From Flagellimonas pacifica (GTDB lineage: Bacteria > Bacteroidota > Bacteroidia > Flavobacteriales > Flavobacteriaceae), in the NCBI RefSeq assembly GCF_900215465.1, contig NZ_OBEH01000009.1, forward strand, positions 1 to 64,000: 64,000 nucleotides of DNA. The letters are read 5' to 3'. Both the position numbers and the translations under genes were made by a program. Each line of letters starts with the position of its first letter. Position 1 is the stretch's first letter. The notes beneath the pieces were generated by a model. That model saw only the letters and a program-made list of their open reading frames with translations. It made no database searches and had not been told where the DNA came from. Shown here in pieces: positions 16,353 through 24,406 of the stretch.

Positions 16353-17375
16353 TCAATTGACATCTGAATCCAGATAATCTGGTGTTCCATCATTATTGGA
16401 ATCTGGGTAAGGAGGTCCAATAATATTGCCATTGTCGTCAGATATTTCATTTTTAGTAGACACCCCATCCCCATCATCATCAGCGTCTAGAAAATCGGCA
16501 AACCTTAAGGTAAATCCACCGTCAATTTCAGATTGCAAATCTGTATTATCATCGTACAGATAACCATTACCGTTAACATCTTCATCAATAGAAGGTATAC
16601 CATCATTATCATGATCTGTTCTGTTCAAAGTAAACAAGTCTATATTGAACATCAGTGGATCATACTGTGGAATCTGTCCCTGCGCTCTATTGAAATTCGC
16701 TAGCCCAGAAGGGAAAATAATAAGTCCAACGCCATATTCATCAACGGTTACGGTTCCATCTCCATTATCTATTATAGCGTTTCCTTTCTTAAAATTGGGA
16801 ATACCTTCAGCAAACCCTCTAAAACCCTGTGCAAGGTTTTGCAACTGGGCCAAATCAAACCAAACCGGGTTGTTCAAAGAAGCATCAAATGAAGTTCCGT
16901 TCAAAAGTTTGCCTTCATATCTTACATATACCGAATCGGCTACCGTAGGGAAACATTCGTCGCAGTTCCCTGCGCTCCGTATATCATCCAATTCGTCCAA
17001 CGTAGGTCTGGCAGAAAGATAATATAGAGTATGTGGCACATCAGTTTCTTCCTCTGTCAATGCAGGATGTTCTGAAGACGAAACTTTAACTACCGAACTC
17101 CTTACAAAATCGGATAATGGCTTTTTATCAGCATTTTCACCAGCTATGGTGTCAATGGTAATCCTAAAGTCAAAACCAGCAGGTGGAGCCTCAAATTCTT
17201 CGTAGTTGTAAAAGTGGGTGTCTAAAAATTCCTTTATCTCTTCATCGTTTTCAGGAGCCACTTCTGCCAATAATCTTGGAGGCACCACTTCAATTGAAGG
17301 TCCTCCATCATCATTGTTACATGAAGAAAGTAATACCATTGAAAACAAACAAACAAAAAAACTGTACTTCATCAA
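16353..17375 (-). CDS. FKBP-type peptidyl-prolyl isomerase lipoprotein with calcium-binding tail
   Basis: A 340-residue lipoprotein (lipobox LLSSCNN; the cysteine near residue 19 becomes the N terminus). An FKBP domain lies at about 145-255 (DSVYVRYEGKLLNGTSFDAS; VGLIIFPSGLANFN) and speeds proline isomerisation in exported proteins. After it come at least three thrombospondin type 3-like calcium repeats (DHDNDGIPSIDEDVNGNG; DADDDGDGVSTKNE; DSNNDGTPDYLDSD). FKBP lipoproteins are frequent in gliding Bacteroidota, but this tail is not part of the usual domain. ATG 17372 is an alternative start. It is monocistronic and divergent from the S4 gene. Confidence 0.85.
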   Translation of the reverse strand: MMKYSFFVCLFSMVLLSSCNNDDGGPSIEVVPPRLLAEVAPENDEEIKEFLDTHFYNYEEFEAPPAGFDFRITIDTIAGENADKKPLSDFVRSSVVKVSSSEHPALTEEETDVPHTLYYLSARPTLDELDDIRSAGNCDECFPTVADSVYVRYEGKLLNGTSFDASLNNPVWFDLAQLQNLAQGFRGFAEGIPNFKKGNAIIDNGDGTVTVDEYGVGLIIFPSGLANFNRAQGQIPQYDPLMFNIDLFTLNRTDHDNDGIPSIDEDVNGNGYLYDDNTDLQSEIDGGFTLRFADFLDADDDGDGVSTKNEISDDNGNIIGPPYPDSNNDGTPDYLDSDVN

Positions 17376-17411
17376 GTATATTATTTAGCTGCGCAAGATA
17401 CAATTTTCCGC

Positions 17412-17419
17412 TATTTTTG
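17412..17419 (+). promoter_or_regulatory. -7 box (TATTTTTG) of the S4-domain gene
   Basis: TAnnTTTG match 31 bases upstream of ATG 17451; the -33 box is unclear. Confidence 0.4.
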
Positions 17420-17450
17420 CTTATTCCATTAACAAAGATTTGCGGGTTCC

Positions 17451-17822
17451 ATGCGAATAGACAAGTACCTTTGGTGTATTAGATACTATAAAACGAGAAA
17501 CGTTGCTGCCAATGCCGTTAAAAAAGGCCAAGTAAAGGTCAATGGTAGTACTGTAAAGCCCTCTAGGGAAGTCTACCCAATGGACAAGGTAGTAATCAGA
17601 AAAAACCAAGTTGATTATCAACTCACAGTACTGGATATTCCTGAAAGCCGTGTAGGAGCCAAGTTGGTGGATATCTACAGAAAAGACACAACCCCAAAAG
17701 AAGCTTTTGAACATAGCGACCTGTTAAATTTAGCAAAGGATCACTACAGAAAAAAAGGATTAGGACGTCCCACTAAAAAGGATAGAAGAGATATTGATGG
17801 ATATTTAGATGAATCCGAATAA
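17451..17822 (+). CDS. S4-domain RNA-binding protein (HslR-like)
   Basis: A 123-residue basic protein with an N-terminal S4 domain: MRIDKYLWCIRYYKTRNVAANAVKKGQVKVNG, then PSREVYPMDKVVIRK. A charged tail contains GRPTKKDRRDIDGYLDE. HslR (Hsp15) proteins bind stalled 50S subunits that still carry nascent chains and recycle them. A second promoter box lies between it and the phosphoribosyltransferase gene, 37 bases downstream. Confidence 0.88.
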   Translation: MRIDKYLWCIRYYKTRNVAANAVKKGQVKVNGSTVKPSREVYPMDKVVIRKNQVDYQLTVLDIPESRVGAKLVDIYRKDTTPKEAFEHSDLLNLAKDHYRKKGLGRPTKKDRRDIDGYLDESE

Positions 17823-17832
17823 CAGGTTTCTT

Positions 17833-17840
17833 TATCTTTG
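17833..17840 (+). promoter_or_regulatory. -7 box (TATCTTTG) of the phosphoribosyltransferase gene
   Basis: Perfect TAnnTTTG match 19 bases upstream of ATG 17860. Confidence 0.5.
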
Positions 17841-17859
17841 AATTATATATACTTGATTT

Positions 17860-18357
17860 ATGGAGAACCGTATTCTAACTCACGACCAAGTACAACATAT
17901 TGCCAAACGTATTGCGTATCAAATCTATGAGGCAAATGTTAATGAGAAAGAAATTATTGTTGCAGGGATTGATGGGAGCGGTTCGCTTTTTGCCAAAAAG
18001 ATAGCAACTGTACTAAAAAAGATAACAGAAGCCGATATTGTATTGTGCACAATGAAAATGGACAAGAAAAATCCTTTGCAAAGCGGAGTTAGTATTTCAC
18101 TTGATGAAGAGGCCTACAAAAACAAATCTATAGTACTTGTAGATGATGTCCTTAATTCTGGCACCACTTTAATTTATGGTGCCCATCATTTTTTAAGAAC
18201 TCCAATAAAACAATTGAAAACGGCGGTTCTAGTAAATAGAAATCACAAAAAATATCCGATTAAAGCAGATTATAAGGGTATTTCCCTTTCCACTTCATTA
18301 AACGAGCATATTAGGGTGGAGTTTCAAACTAAGAATGATGCGGTTTATTTAGAGTAA
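17860..18357 (+). CDS. Phosphoribosyltransferase (PyrR-like)
   Basis: A 165-residue type I phosphoribosyltransferase with the PRPP-binding motif SIVLVDDVLNSGTTLIYG (two acidic residues followed by the phosphate loop) and an N-terminal region AKRIAYQIYEANVNEKEIIVAGIDGSG like PyrR/uracil phosphoribosyltransferases. It acts on a nucleobase plus PRPP, or may be a regulator that only binds nucleotides. The base cannot be told from sequence. Its 3' end overlaps that of aroK by nine bases, tail to tail. Confidence 0.85.
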   Translation: MENRILTHDQVQHIAKRIAYQIYEANVNEKEIIVAGIDGSGSLFAKKIATVLKKITEADIVLCTMKMDKKNPLQSGVSISLDEEAYKNKSIVLVDDVLNSGTTLIYGAHHFLRTPIKQLKTAVLVNRNHKKYPIKADYKGISLSTSLNEHIRVEFQTKNDAVYLE

Positions 18358-18864
18358 TAAATCCTCAATTTCTGCTACAACTTCTTCCAATTCCTTTTTA
18401 TCACAGCTGATGATATGCTTAGCAAGCTCATAGTATTGCCTTCTTTCAAAAATGTGTTTACCAATAAACTCGGGCAATTCATGATCTTCAAGATCTTTCA
18501 CCAAAGGGCGCTGATCCTTTTCTTTCGAAATTCTTTCCACTAGAGCAGAAACAGATAGTTGTAAGTATATGGAATGATTTGAATTCTTTAGTATAGTATC
18601 CATATTGTTACTATAGCATGGTGTGCCTCCACCTGTGGAAAGAAGAACCGATTCGTTTTCATTCAAAACCTTTTGTAACATCTTATGCTCAAGTTTCCTA
18701 AAAAAAATTTCTCCATTTTCAGAAAAAATAGCACGAATAGTTTTTTTTTGATGTTCTTCAATATATGAGTCCAAATCAATAAACTTGGCTCCTAATTGCT
18801 TGGCTAACAACCTCCCAACAGACGACTTACCACTTGCCATATAGCCCACTAAAACTACTTTCAT
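18349..18864 (-). CDS. aroK: Shikimate kinase
   Basis: A 171-residue kinase of the aromatic amino-acid pathway (shikimate to shikimate 3-phosphate). The P-loop is GYMASGKSSVG near residue 7. The shikimate-binding Asp lies in FIDLDSYIE, followed by IFSENGEIFFRKLE, the LSTGGGTPCY loop and the lid Arg in KDQRPLV. It is monocistronic, with its promoter back to back with that of tRNA-Lys. Confidence 0.95.
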   Translation of the reverse strand: MKVVLVGYMASGKSSVGRLLAKQLGAKFIDLDSYIEEHQKKTIRAIFSENGEIFFRKLEHKMLQKVLNENESVLLSTGGGTPCYSNNMDTILKNSNHSIYLQLSVSALVERISKEKDQRPLVKDLEDHELPEFIGKHIFERRQYYELAKHIISCDKKELEEVVAEIEDLLL

Positions 18865-18896
18865 TAATTGGATTTAAAAGTGATTTCAAAAAAACA

Positions 18897-18923
18897 CAAA
18901 TTTATCATTAAATCATCTTGCAA
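18897..18923 (-). promoter_or_regulatory. Promoter of aroK
   Basis: On the minus strand the -7 box TAAATTTG lies at 18897-18904 and a TTG at 18921-18923 (16 bases apart, slightly short). The TTG is half of the TTGCAA dyad whose other half serves tRNA-Lys. Confidence 0.5.
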
Positions 18924-18947
18924 AATAGATTATTGATATTATATTTG
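18918..18947 (+). promoter_or_regulatory. Promoter of tRNA-Lys
   Basis: TTG at 18918-18920 and TATATTTG at 18940-18947, exactly 19 bases apart. The following bases CACCCGCTTAGC match the rrn-type promoter at the left edge of the window. Confidence 0.8.
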
Positions 18948-18986
18948 CACCCGCTTAGCGCAACATTCTGTTGTTCTAAATTGAAA

Positions 18987-19059
18987 GACCTGATAGCTCA
19001 GTTGGTAGAGCATCTCCCTTTTAAGGAGAGGGTCCTGGGTTCGAGCCCCAGTCAGGTCA
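18987..19059 (+). tRNA. tRNA-Lys (anticodon TTT)
   Basis: A 73-base cloverleaf. The acceptor stem is GACCTGA with TCAGGTC; the D arm holds AGTTGGTAGA; the anticodon stem TCTCC/GGAGA surrounds loop CTTTTAA (anticodon TTT at 19020-19022); the T arm is CTGGG-TTCGAGC-CCCAG; the discriminator base is A. CCA is not encoded. Confidence 0.98.
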
Positions 19060-19084
19060 CTTTAAAAGGTAGTAATTATTCAAA

Positions 19085-19113
19085 AAGTCTGTAGTTAACT
19101 ACAGACTTTTTTT
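19085..19113 (+). terminator. Terminator after tRNA-Lys
   Basis: AAGTCTGTAG, loop TTAA, CTACAGACTT, then a run of T. Confidence 0.85.
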
Positions 19114-19247
19114 ATTGCTTCAATTGAATGACATATACTGATGCACAAGTACTTTTATCATATCATATGGTATTTGAAAAAGTTCAAAAGCATCAGATTA
19201 ACTCTATTGTTCTAAACCAGATTCCCATCTTTTTCCGCTAATACCAG

Positions 19248-20651
19248 CTATTTTTTATCAGTATTATATATGGAAAACTCCCTGATAAAAGGTTTTGCGA
19301 TACTTTTAGTTACCACTAACCTTAAAGAAAACACTTCGGTTTTATCAAATTTGGCAATATATTTATGTCCAATACAGCTTCCTTTTGCAAGTACTTTCCA
19401 ACCACTCTTTGTTCTTCCTTCCACTTGGAACTCCCTTACCCTTTCTCCCTGAGTAATATCTTCCATAAGTACCACATGGTCAATTTTTTGTTTTTTCTTG
19501 ATTTTTAGGCTTAAATGCTTTCCTGAACCCGAAGTGATTGCCAAGGGATTTGAAAATAGGTATTTGATTTCATCTCCAAATTCCTTTAGTCTATTCATAT
19601 CTGGATCTGGAACTAATCCGGTAGGATTAATTACCACGCCTAAAAGAAGGTTGCTATTATGCCCAACTGAATTATAATACATGTCCAATAATTGATTTGT
19701 GGAAGAAATGCCATGTTCTTGATTTGGACTCCAAAACCAATTGTGCACTCCATTTTGCACTCTTAAAGGGACATCCACCATTGCGGGGGACCAGATTTTT
19801 CCATTAGGGTCTCCCTTTCCCAATATGGGTTTCCAGTTTTCTGCATTGTGAGAGACATTATCTCCCTTGGGCATAGTGGACCAACATGGATAATCTGCAT
19901 AACCAGCTTCATTGCCAACCCATCTATGGTCACTTCGCTTGGAAGAATTATAGAATACCGAATTGGGTTGGTACTTATCAAAAATGGGAAGAACATCAGG
20001 GCCTCCTTCGTGTGGTAGTTTTACACCGGCATCGTACCAAATTTGCATTAAGTCACCATACCTTGAGCAAATCTCTTCTGTCATCTTTTCTGCCAAACGA
20101 TTGAAAATTTCTTGCTTTTTGGAACCTTTTCCACTACCCCAATCAACAAAATGCCCCCAAAGTCCTTGATAAAAATTTCTATGTGTGCTAATGTATATCC
20201 CGGGCTTTATGCCAAATTTTCGACAGGAGGCCACAAAATCGCCGACAATATCTCCTTTTCCATCTCGCCAAGGAGACTGCTTTAGTCCATATGGATATAA
20301 ATCGCTTTGCCATTGTAAAAATCCATTGAAATGTGTAGCTGTAAAAATGGCGTATGTAGCGCCCGCTGCCTTTGCTGCCTTTATCCATTGATCAGTATCC
20401 AATTTTTCTGGATTGTACAATTTGGGGTCAAAAACCTTTTTGGATGTATTGTTTGGAGAAAAATCTCCAGCTGGAATGGCAATGTCAAAATGAAACAGTA
20501 CACCTATTTCACTGTCCTGCCAAGCTACTTGGCCGGGGGTTGGAATTGGTATGTCTTTCTGTGCCAAAATCAAGTTTGATAATAGGATGAGGCAACTCCA
20601 TAGCAATAATGCCTTTTTATGGTTAAGCTTTGTGTTATTTTCTTTATTCAT
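19248..20651 (-). CDS. Alpha-L-fucosidase, GH29 family, exported
   Basis: A 467-residue glycosidase with a signal peptide (ALLLWSCLILLSNLILA, cut before QKDIP). The TIM-barrel domain spans about 40-340 with the GH29 pattern: IGVLFHFDI, the TATHFNGF segment, PGIYISTHRNF and the nucleophile region LMQIWYDAG (Asp207, in place of the usual WFDGG). A beta-sandwich domain (about 355-465) ends the protein. It would release alpha-L-fucose or a related sugar from algal polysaccharides or glycoconjugates in the periplasm. Co-directional with the beta-propeller hydrolase 30 bases upstream, so probably one operon. The exact specificity is uncertain because the active-site motif is divergent. Confidence 0.85.
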   Translation of the reverse strand: MNKENNTKLNHKKALLLWSCLILLSNLILAQKDIPIPTPGQVAWQDSEIGVLFHFDIAIPAGDFSPNNTSKKVFDPKLYNPEKLDTDQWIKAAKAAGATYAIFTATHFNGFLQWQSDLYPYGLKQSPWRDGKGDIVGDFVASCRKFGIKPGIYISTHRNFYQGLWGHFVDWGSGKGSKKQEIFNRLAEKMTEEICSRYGDLMQIWYDAGVKLPHEGGPDVLPIFDKYQPNSVFYNSSKRSDHRWVGNEAGYADYPCWSTMPKGDNVSHNAENWKPILGKGDPNGKIWSPAMVDVPLRVQNGVHNWFWSPNQEHGISSTNQLLDMYYNSVGHNSNLLLGVVINPTGLVPDPDMNRLKEFGDEIKYLFSNPLAITSGSGKHLSLKIKKKQKIDHVVLMEDITQGERVREFQVEGRTKSGWKVLAKGSCIGHKYIAKFDKTEVFSLRLVVTKSIAKPFIREFSIYNTDKK

Positions 20652-20681
20652 TTTGATTACTAAAATTATTAATAAGGTGTT

Positions 20682-21749
20682 TCAATTTTTAAATTTCAAC
20701 ACATAACTTACTGTAAATGCACCCCCATAAATATTTTGACCTGATGGCACGTACAAATACCATGGCTTTCCGTTTTTTAATAAGATCTGTGGTCGTTCAA
20801 ATTTAGCATAAGGTCTATTTTTAGCACCGTAATGCACAGTTACATCTTTCATGTTAAAATCTACATATTGGTTGATACGATGAAAACCTTTTTCGTATCT
20901 ATCAAAATGGATTCCATCATTAGATGTCCATAAAATTCCACCGCCAGATGTTATCATACCATGGTTATCTGTGGTCAATAGAGCAAACTTATCGTTGTAC
21001 ATAAAGGCATAGCCATCTTCAATATTGCGATCGTTCGCAGTAACAGGAAAAGGCATTTGAACATATGGTCCTTCCAAATTTTCTGCTATTGCCAATCCCA
21101 TCCTTGCTTTCTCTGATTTGAAATAAAGAAAGAAACCTCCATTTGGATGCTGTAAAAAAGCTGGATTATTCACACCATTTCCTGCATTGTAATTCCAGTA
21201 CTTCTTGTTTTTGGGAGGGCTTAGAATCATTCCATCCCCACCCACTCTATTCCATGGTCCATAAGGAGTATCGGCAAGTGCCATTCCAATTTGTTGATTA
21301 GATGGATGATGTGGTCTATTCGGGTTTGTATTTCCTATGTAAAGCAAAACATATTTGTTTCCCACTTTGTGAACGGTTGGATTGTGTGCTCCATATTTAT
21401 CCCAAGTATCTTTTCCTGTTCCCTTTATTGCAATATCTGAAAATGTAAAAGGTCCCTCAGGTGAATCTCCAACATAATGCGCAATTTCACTTTGTGAACG
21501 CCAACCAGGTTCTACAGAGTTGCCAGGCCATCTAGCCACAAACAAATGTACTTTTCCATCATCTCCAACAATAGGTGAAGTGCCCCAAATAGTATATCCC
21601 GGTTCTTTAACGGCTATACCTTTGAACTCCCACATATCTGCAAAAGTGTTTTTTAAAAGTTCTGTGCTCACTTGACCGTTTACAAACTTTGAATACAAGA
21701 GCAACAACAAAATCGTTGTTAAGTTGATAAAATTTGGATAGTTCTTCAT
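20682..21749 (-). CDS. Exported five-bladed beta-propeller glycoside hydrolase (GH43-like)
   Basis: A 355-residue protein with a signal peptide (INLTTILLLLLYSKFVNG, cut before QVSTE). Repeated blades such as GYTIWGTSPIVGDDGKVHLFV, DKYGAHNPTVHKVGNKYVLLY, NNPAFLQHPNGGFFLYF and KFERPQILLKNGKPWYLYV are typical of five-bladed propeller glycosidases (GH43, GH117 and relatives). Acidic residues in the blade starts would be catalytic. The exact family cannot be fixed by eye. It probably works with the GH29 enzyme on the same glycan. ATG 21761 is also possible; ATG 21749 begins directly before the signal peptide. Confidence 0.75.
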   Translation of the reverse strand: MKNYPNFINLTTILLLLLYSKFVNGQVSTELLKNTFADMWEFKGIAVKEPGYTIWGTSPIVGDDGKVHLFVARWPGNSVEPGWRSQSEIAHYVGDSPEGPFTFSDIAIKGTGKDTWDKYGAHNPTVHKVGNKYVLLYIGNTNPNRPHHPSNQQIGMALADTPYGPWNRVGGDGMILSPPKNKKYWNYNAGNGVNNPAFLQHPNGGFFLYFKSEKARMGLAIAENLEGPYVQMPFPVTANDRNIEDGYAFMYNDKFALLTTDNHGMITSGGGILWTSNDGIHFDRYEKGFHRINQYVDFNMKDVTVHYGAKNRPYAKFERPQILLKNGKPWYLYVPSGQNIYGGAFTVSYVLKFKN

Positions 21750-22014
21750 TTTGTAATACATGGTAAAAACCCAAACAGGAATAGTTTATTGGAAAAATAA
21801 CGAATTACATTAATTGTTTGATTGAAAATCTGATTCCTAAATCATAATCAATATACATATGTGGTATATTAAACAGACCTGATTATTTATGTTATGAAAA
21901 ATGATTCAAGATCGGATGCAAATTTGCAGTTATCCAAATCCACTTTTAAAACCATCAATAAAACTCAATTTATAACTTCATACTATTGCTGTCCAATTAT
22001 TAGTAGTTTTAAAC

Positions 22015-22857
22015 ATGAATCATGCTCTTTTTAATAAGAAAAATGAAAAAGTATTAACCATTGCTTCCCTTTCAAAAAGTGTAATGAACACTCTTTTTGA
22101 AACACCTAACTTTTATGCCATATTTTTCTTTACCAAAGGTAAAGGCACTATACTCATGGACAAAATAGAAAGGGATATTCAGGACAATTACATTCTATTC
22201 TATTATCCATATCAACAACTGGAATTGAATGGGACTTTTGAAGGATTTTACATTCGGTTCCATCCTGATTTTTTCTGCATAGATATCCATGCCAAAGATA
22301 TTGGCTGCCAAGGGCTTTTGTTTAACAATTTTTTAAATGATACCATTCTTCGCTGTTCTGTTGAAGAATACGAAGTACTCTACAACTCTTTTTTAGGTAT
22401 AAAAAAAGAATTGTTGACCAAAGATATAGGACAGTTGGATATGGTATCCAGTCAACTGAAAATGTTCTTAATAAATGCTGTGAGAATCAAAAGAAGTCAA
22501 CAACAAGGCCAGGTGCAAACCAAAGAAAACCTCCACCTCCAATTGGAGCAACTTATAGGAAAATACTACGCCACCGAAGCTTCACCTGAATTTTATACCA
22601 AAAAAATGGATGTATCATTGACTACATTTAACCGCTTGTGCAAAAAGTATTTTCGAAACAGTTTTGTTTCCATTCTAAATCAGAAAAAAATAGCTGTGGC
22701 AAAAAACCAACTGTTCCTAACCAATAACTCCATTAAAGATATTGCCTATCATGTTGGATTTAATGACCCACTGTACTTTACCCGGGTGTTTAAAAAATAT
22801 AGTAGTGTTTCACCAAAAGAATTCAGAAAACAGCTAAAAGAAAACAGATTGGTTTAA
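22015..22857 (+). CDS. AraC-family transcriptional regulator
   Basis: A 280-residue regulator. The N-terminal part (about 1-150) is a cupin-like ligand-sensing domain (FYAIFFFTKGKGTILMDKIE...). The C-terminal 100 residues are an AraC double helix-turn-helix: FYTKKMDVSLTTFNRLCKKYF, then NSIKDIAYHVGFNDPLYFTRVFKKYSSVSPKEFR. It is transcribed divergently from the GH29/propeller pair with 265 bases between, the usual layout for an activator responding to the sugar these enzymes release. That link is inferred from position. Confidence 0.87.
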   Translation: MNHALFNKKNEKVLTIASLSKSVMNTLFETPNFYAIFFFTKGKGTILMDKIERDIQDNYILFYYPYQQLELNGTFEGFYIRFHPDFFCIDIHAKDIGCQGLLFNNFLNDTILRCSVEEYEVLYNSFLGIKKELLTKDIGQLDMVSSQLKMFLINAVRIKRSQQQGQVQTKENLHLQLEQLIGKYYATEASPEFYTKKMDVSLTTFNRLCKKYFRNSFVSILNQKKIAVAKNQLFLTNNSIKDIAYHVGFNDPLYFTRVFKKYSSVSPKEFRKQLKENRLV

Positions 22858-23042
22858 TTATCCATGTTTTGGTTTTATACTCCTAAAATTAGTGTTTATC
22901 TACCTTTTATTTTTGTTTCAAACCTTAAGCAATAGAAATTTAAGGTCATTACATTCGTCAATCCTGGCAATAAAACCAAGTAAGTAGCGGTATGATAATC
23001 AGGAGGATACCAGAAGATAAACAACACTTAAATATTAACACC

Positions 23043-23276
23043 ATGAAACAAAATCAATTATGGCTAAACAGTCTAATAACCAGTAATCCACAAGAGGGTT
23101 TTGAGTTGGCAATAAAACTCTCAAGAATGGGTGTAAAATCTACACAACCCGATATGGAAGTTTTAAAAAAACTAAGAGTAGAATATGCCAATAGCGCTTC
23201 AGGGTTAACAATGGCCTCTCATGTAATAGCAGTAAATTTTCAAACTATTTCAGCAGCGAACAATTATTGGAGATAG
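23043..23276 (+). CDS. Small hypothetical protein
   Basis: A 77-residue ORF beginning MKQNQLWLNSLITSNPQEGF and ending SAANNYWR; I do not recognise it. It has no signal peptide, membrane segment or cysteine. The frame is open back to 22992, but ATG 23043 begins the region that looks most protein-like. No gene lies close enough on either side to suggest an operon. It could be a genuine short lineage-specific gene or chance. Confidence 0.45.
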   Translation: MKQNQLWLNSLITSNPQEGFELAIKLSRMGVKSTQPDMEVLKKLRVEYANSASGLTMASHVIAVNFQTISAANNYWR

Positions 23277-23402
23277 TCAATAAATTTTAAGATATGTTGC
23301 AGTCTTAGCATGGCTGACACTAAATAGGTATACTTGGAAATTTCCATGATCTCACCCTACACAGATACTCATACTATGCTAAACTTTACCATGGCAACAC
23401 CC

Positions 23403-23525
23403 CTAAAGACACTTACTTCTTAAATAGTTTTTGGAAATTGATTTAATCTCATTCAGCTGGTCACCAGCTTTGCCAAAGCTAATATTGGCTTGAGAATCCA
23501 TTTCTCTTCCATTTTTATTAAACAT
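23403..23525 (-). pseudogene. Possible small ORF or gene remnant
   Basis: In the 335-base gap 23277-23611 the minus strand encodes 40 residues, MFNKNGREMDSQANISFGKA followed by GDQLNEIKSISKNYL, ending at TAG 23403. The composition is protein-like and the frame stays open some 20 codons further upstream without an ATG. This suggests the 3' end of a decayed gene, or a tiny gene. Nothing else is seen in the gap. Confidence 0.3.
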
Positions 23526-23611
23526 ATACCTTTCATCGAATATCAAAGAAATGAGCTTTAATAAAGTACAACATATGGCAAGAAAAACAGTTTAATAAGT
23601 AAAAATGCCCC

Positions 23612-24313
23612 ATGAAAAGAATATTGGTTTTTGTTTTAAGCTGTTTATTGGTTACATCTTGTACCAAAGATGATGATTCGGAAAAAGATTTAGCAAAAGA
23701 ACTAAGTGAACAACAAAAAGAATTTGTTAAAGAGTATAAGCATGTTGTAGTTGATGACTTAAATCTCAAATGGAAAAAAGAGATTAAGCTTTTTCTAGAT
23801 GGTACCATAACCACCGATTATGAAGATATGGTTAAAAATACCTTGGCAACATTTAACAACTTTTTTTCAGATGGTATGAAAATCACTTTGGTCAATACCT
23901 TAGCTGAATCCAATGTACACCTTTACAATGGGCCAAAAAGTGAAATTGCCAATTTATGGCCAGATATTTACAATGCAATCGGTGATAGTGATGTGGGATA
24001 TGGCTCTTCCTCTTGGTTTTCAAATTCCGCCGAAGGAGAAAAACTTATCGATTCTGGAAGAGTTTGGGTAAACCAAAATACAGGGATGCCGTTATTCTCG
24101 CATGAACTGGGTCATGTTTTAGGATTGGGACATAGCAGTCAAAAATATTGTGGTTCTTCAATTATGTGCAGTGTCCCTGCTCAGGAATTTTCATCTTTTG
24201 ATATAGCAATGATGAAGATATTATATCATCCTCAGATTAAATCAGGAGCCACTTTTGAAGAAATTGAATCAATAGTAACAAAGTTATTGTTGAGCAATGA
24301 AATTTCATTTTAG
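23612..24313 (+). CDS. Matrixin-like zinc metalloprotease lipoprotein
   Basis: A 233-residue lipoprotein (lipobox LLVTSCTKDDD, Cys near residue 16). The extended zinc motif HELGHVLGLGHSS (HExxHxxGxxH) is followed by a Met-turn candidate SSIMCS, the metzincin arrangement. The Glu of HExxH is the general base. It would cut proteins at the cell surface; its substrate and any propeptide are unknown. A charged coiled region (EKDLAKELSEQQKEFVKEY) precedes the catalytic part. It shares a bidirectional terminator with the convergent HExxH lipoprotein. Confidence 0.82.
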   Translation: MKRILVFVLSCLLVTSCTKDDDSEKDLAKELSEQQKEFVKEYKHVVVDDLNLKWKKEIKLFLDGTITTDYEDMVKNTLATFNNFFSDGMKITLVNTLAESNVHLYNGPKSEIANLWPDIYNAIGDSDVGYGSSSWFSNSAEGEKLIDSGRVWVNQNTGMPLFSHELGHVLGLGHSSQKYCGSSIMCSVPAQEFSSFDIAMMKILYHPQIKSGATFEEIESIVTKLLLSNEISF

Positions 24314-24332
24314 ACCATTAGGATAAGTAATC

Positions 24333-24362
24333 AAAAAAGCGGAGATTTTACTCCGCTTTTTT
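24333..24362. terminator. Bidirectional terminator between two metalloprotease-like genes
   Basis: AAAAAAGCGGAG, six-base loop, CTCCGCTTTTTT: a 12-pair stem with A and T tracts that can act in both directions. Confidence 0.85.
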
Positions 24363-24406
24363 GATTGTTGTGGAACAAACGATTATATGTGGAATGTGCT
24401 GTTAAT

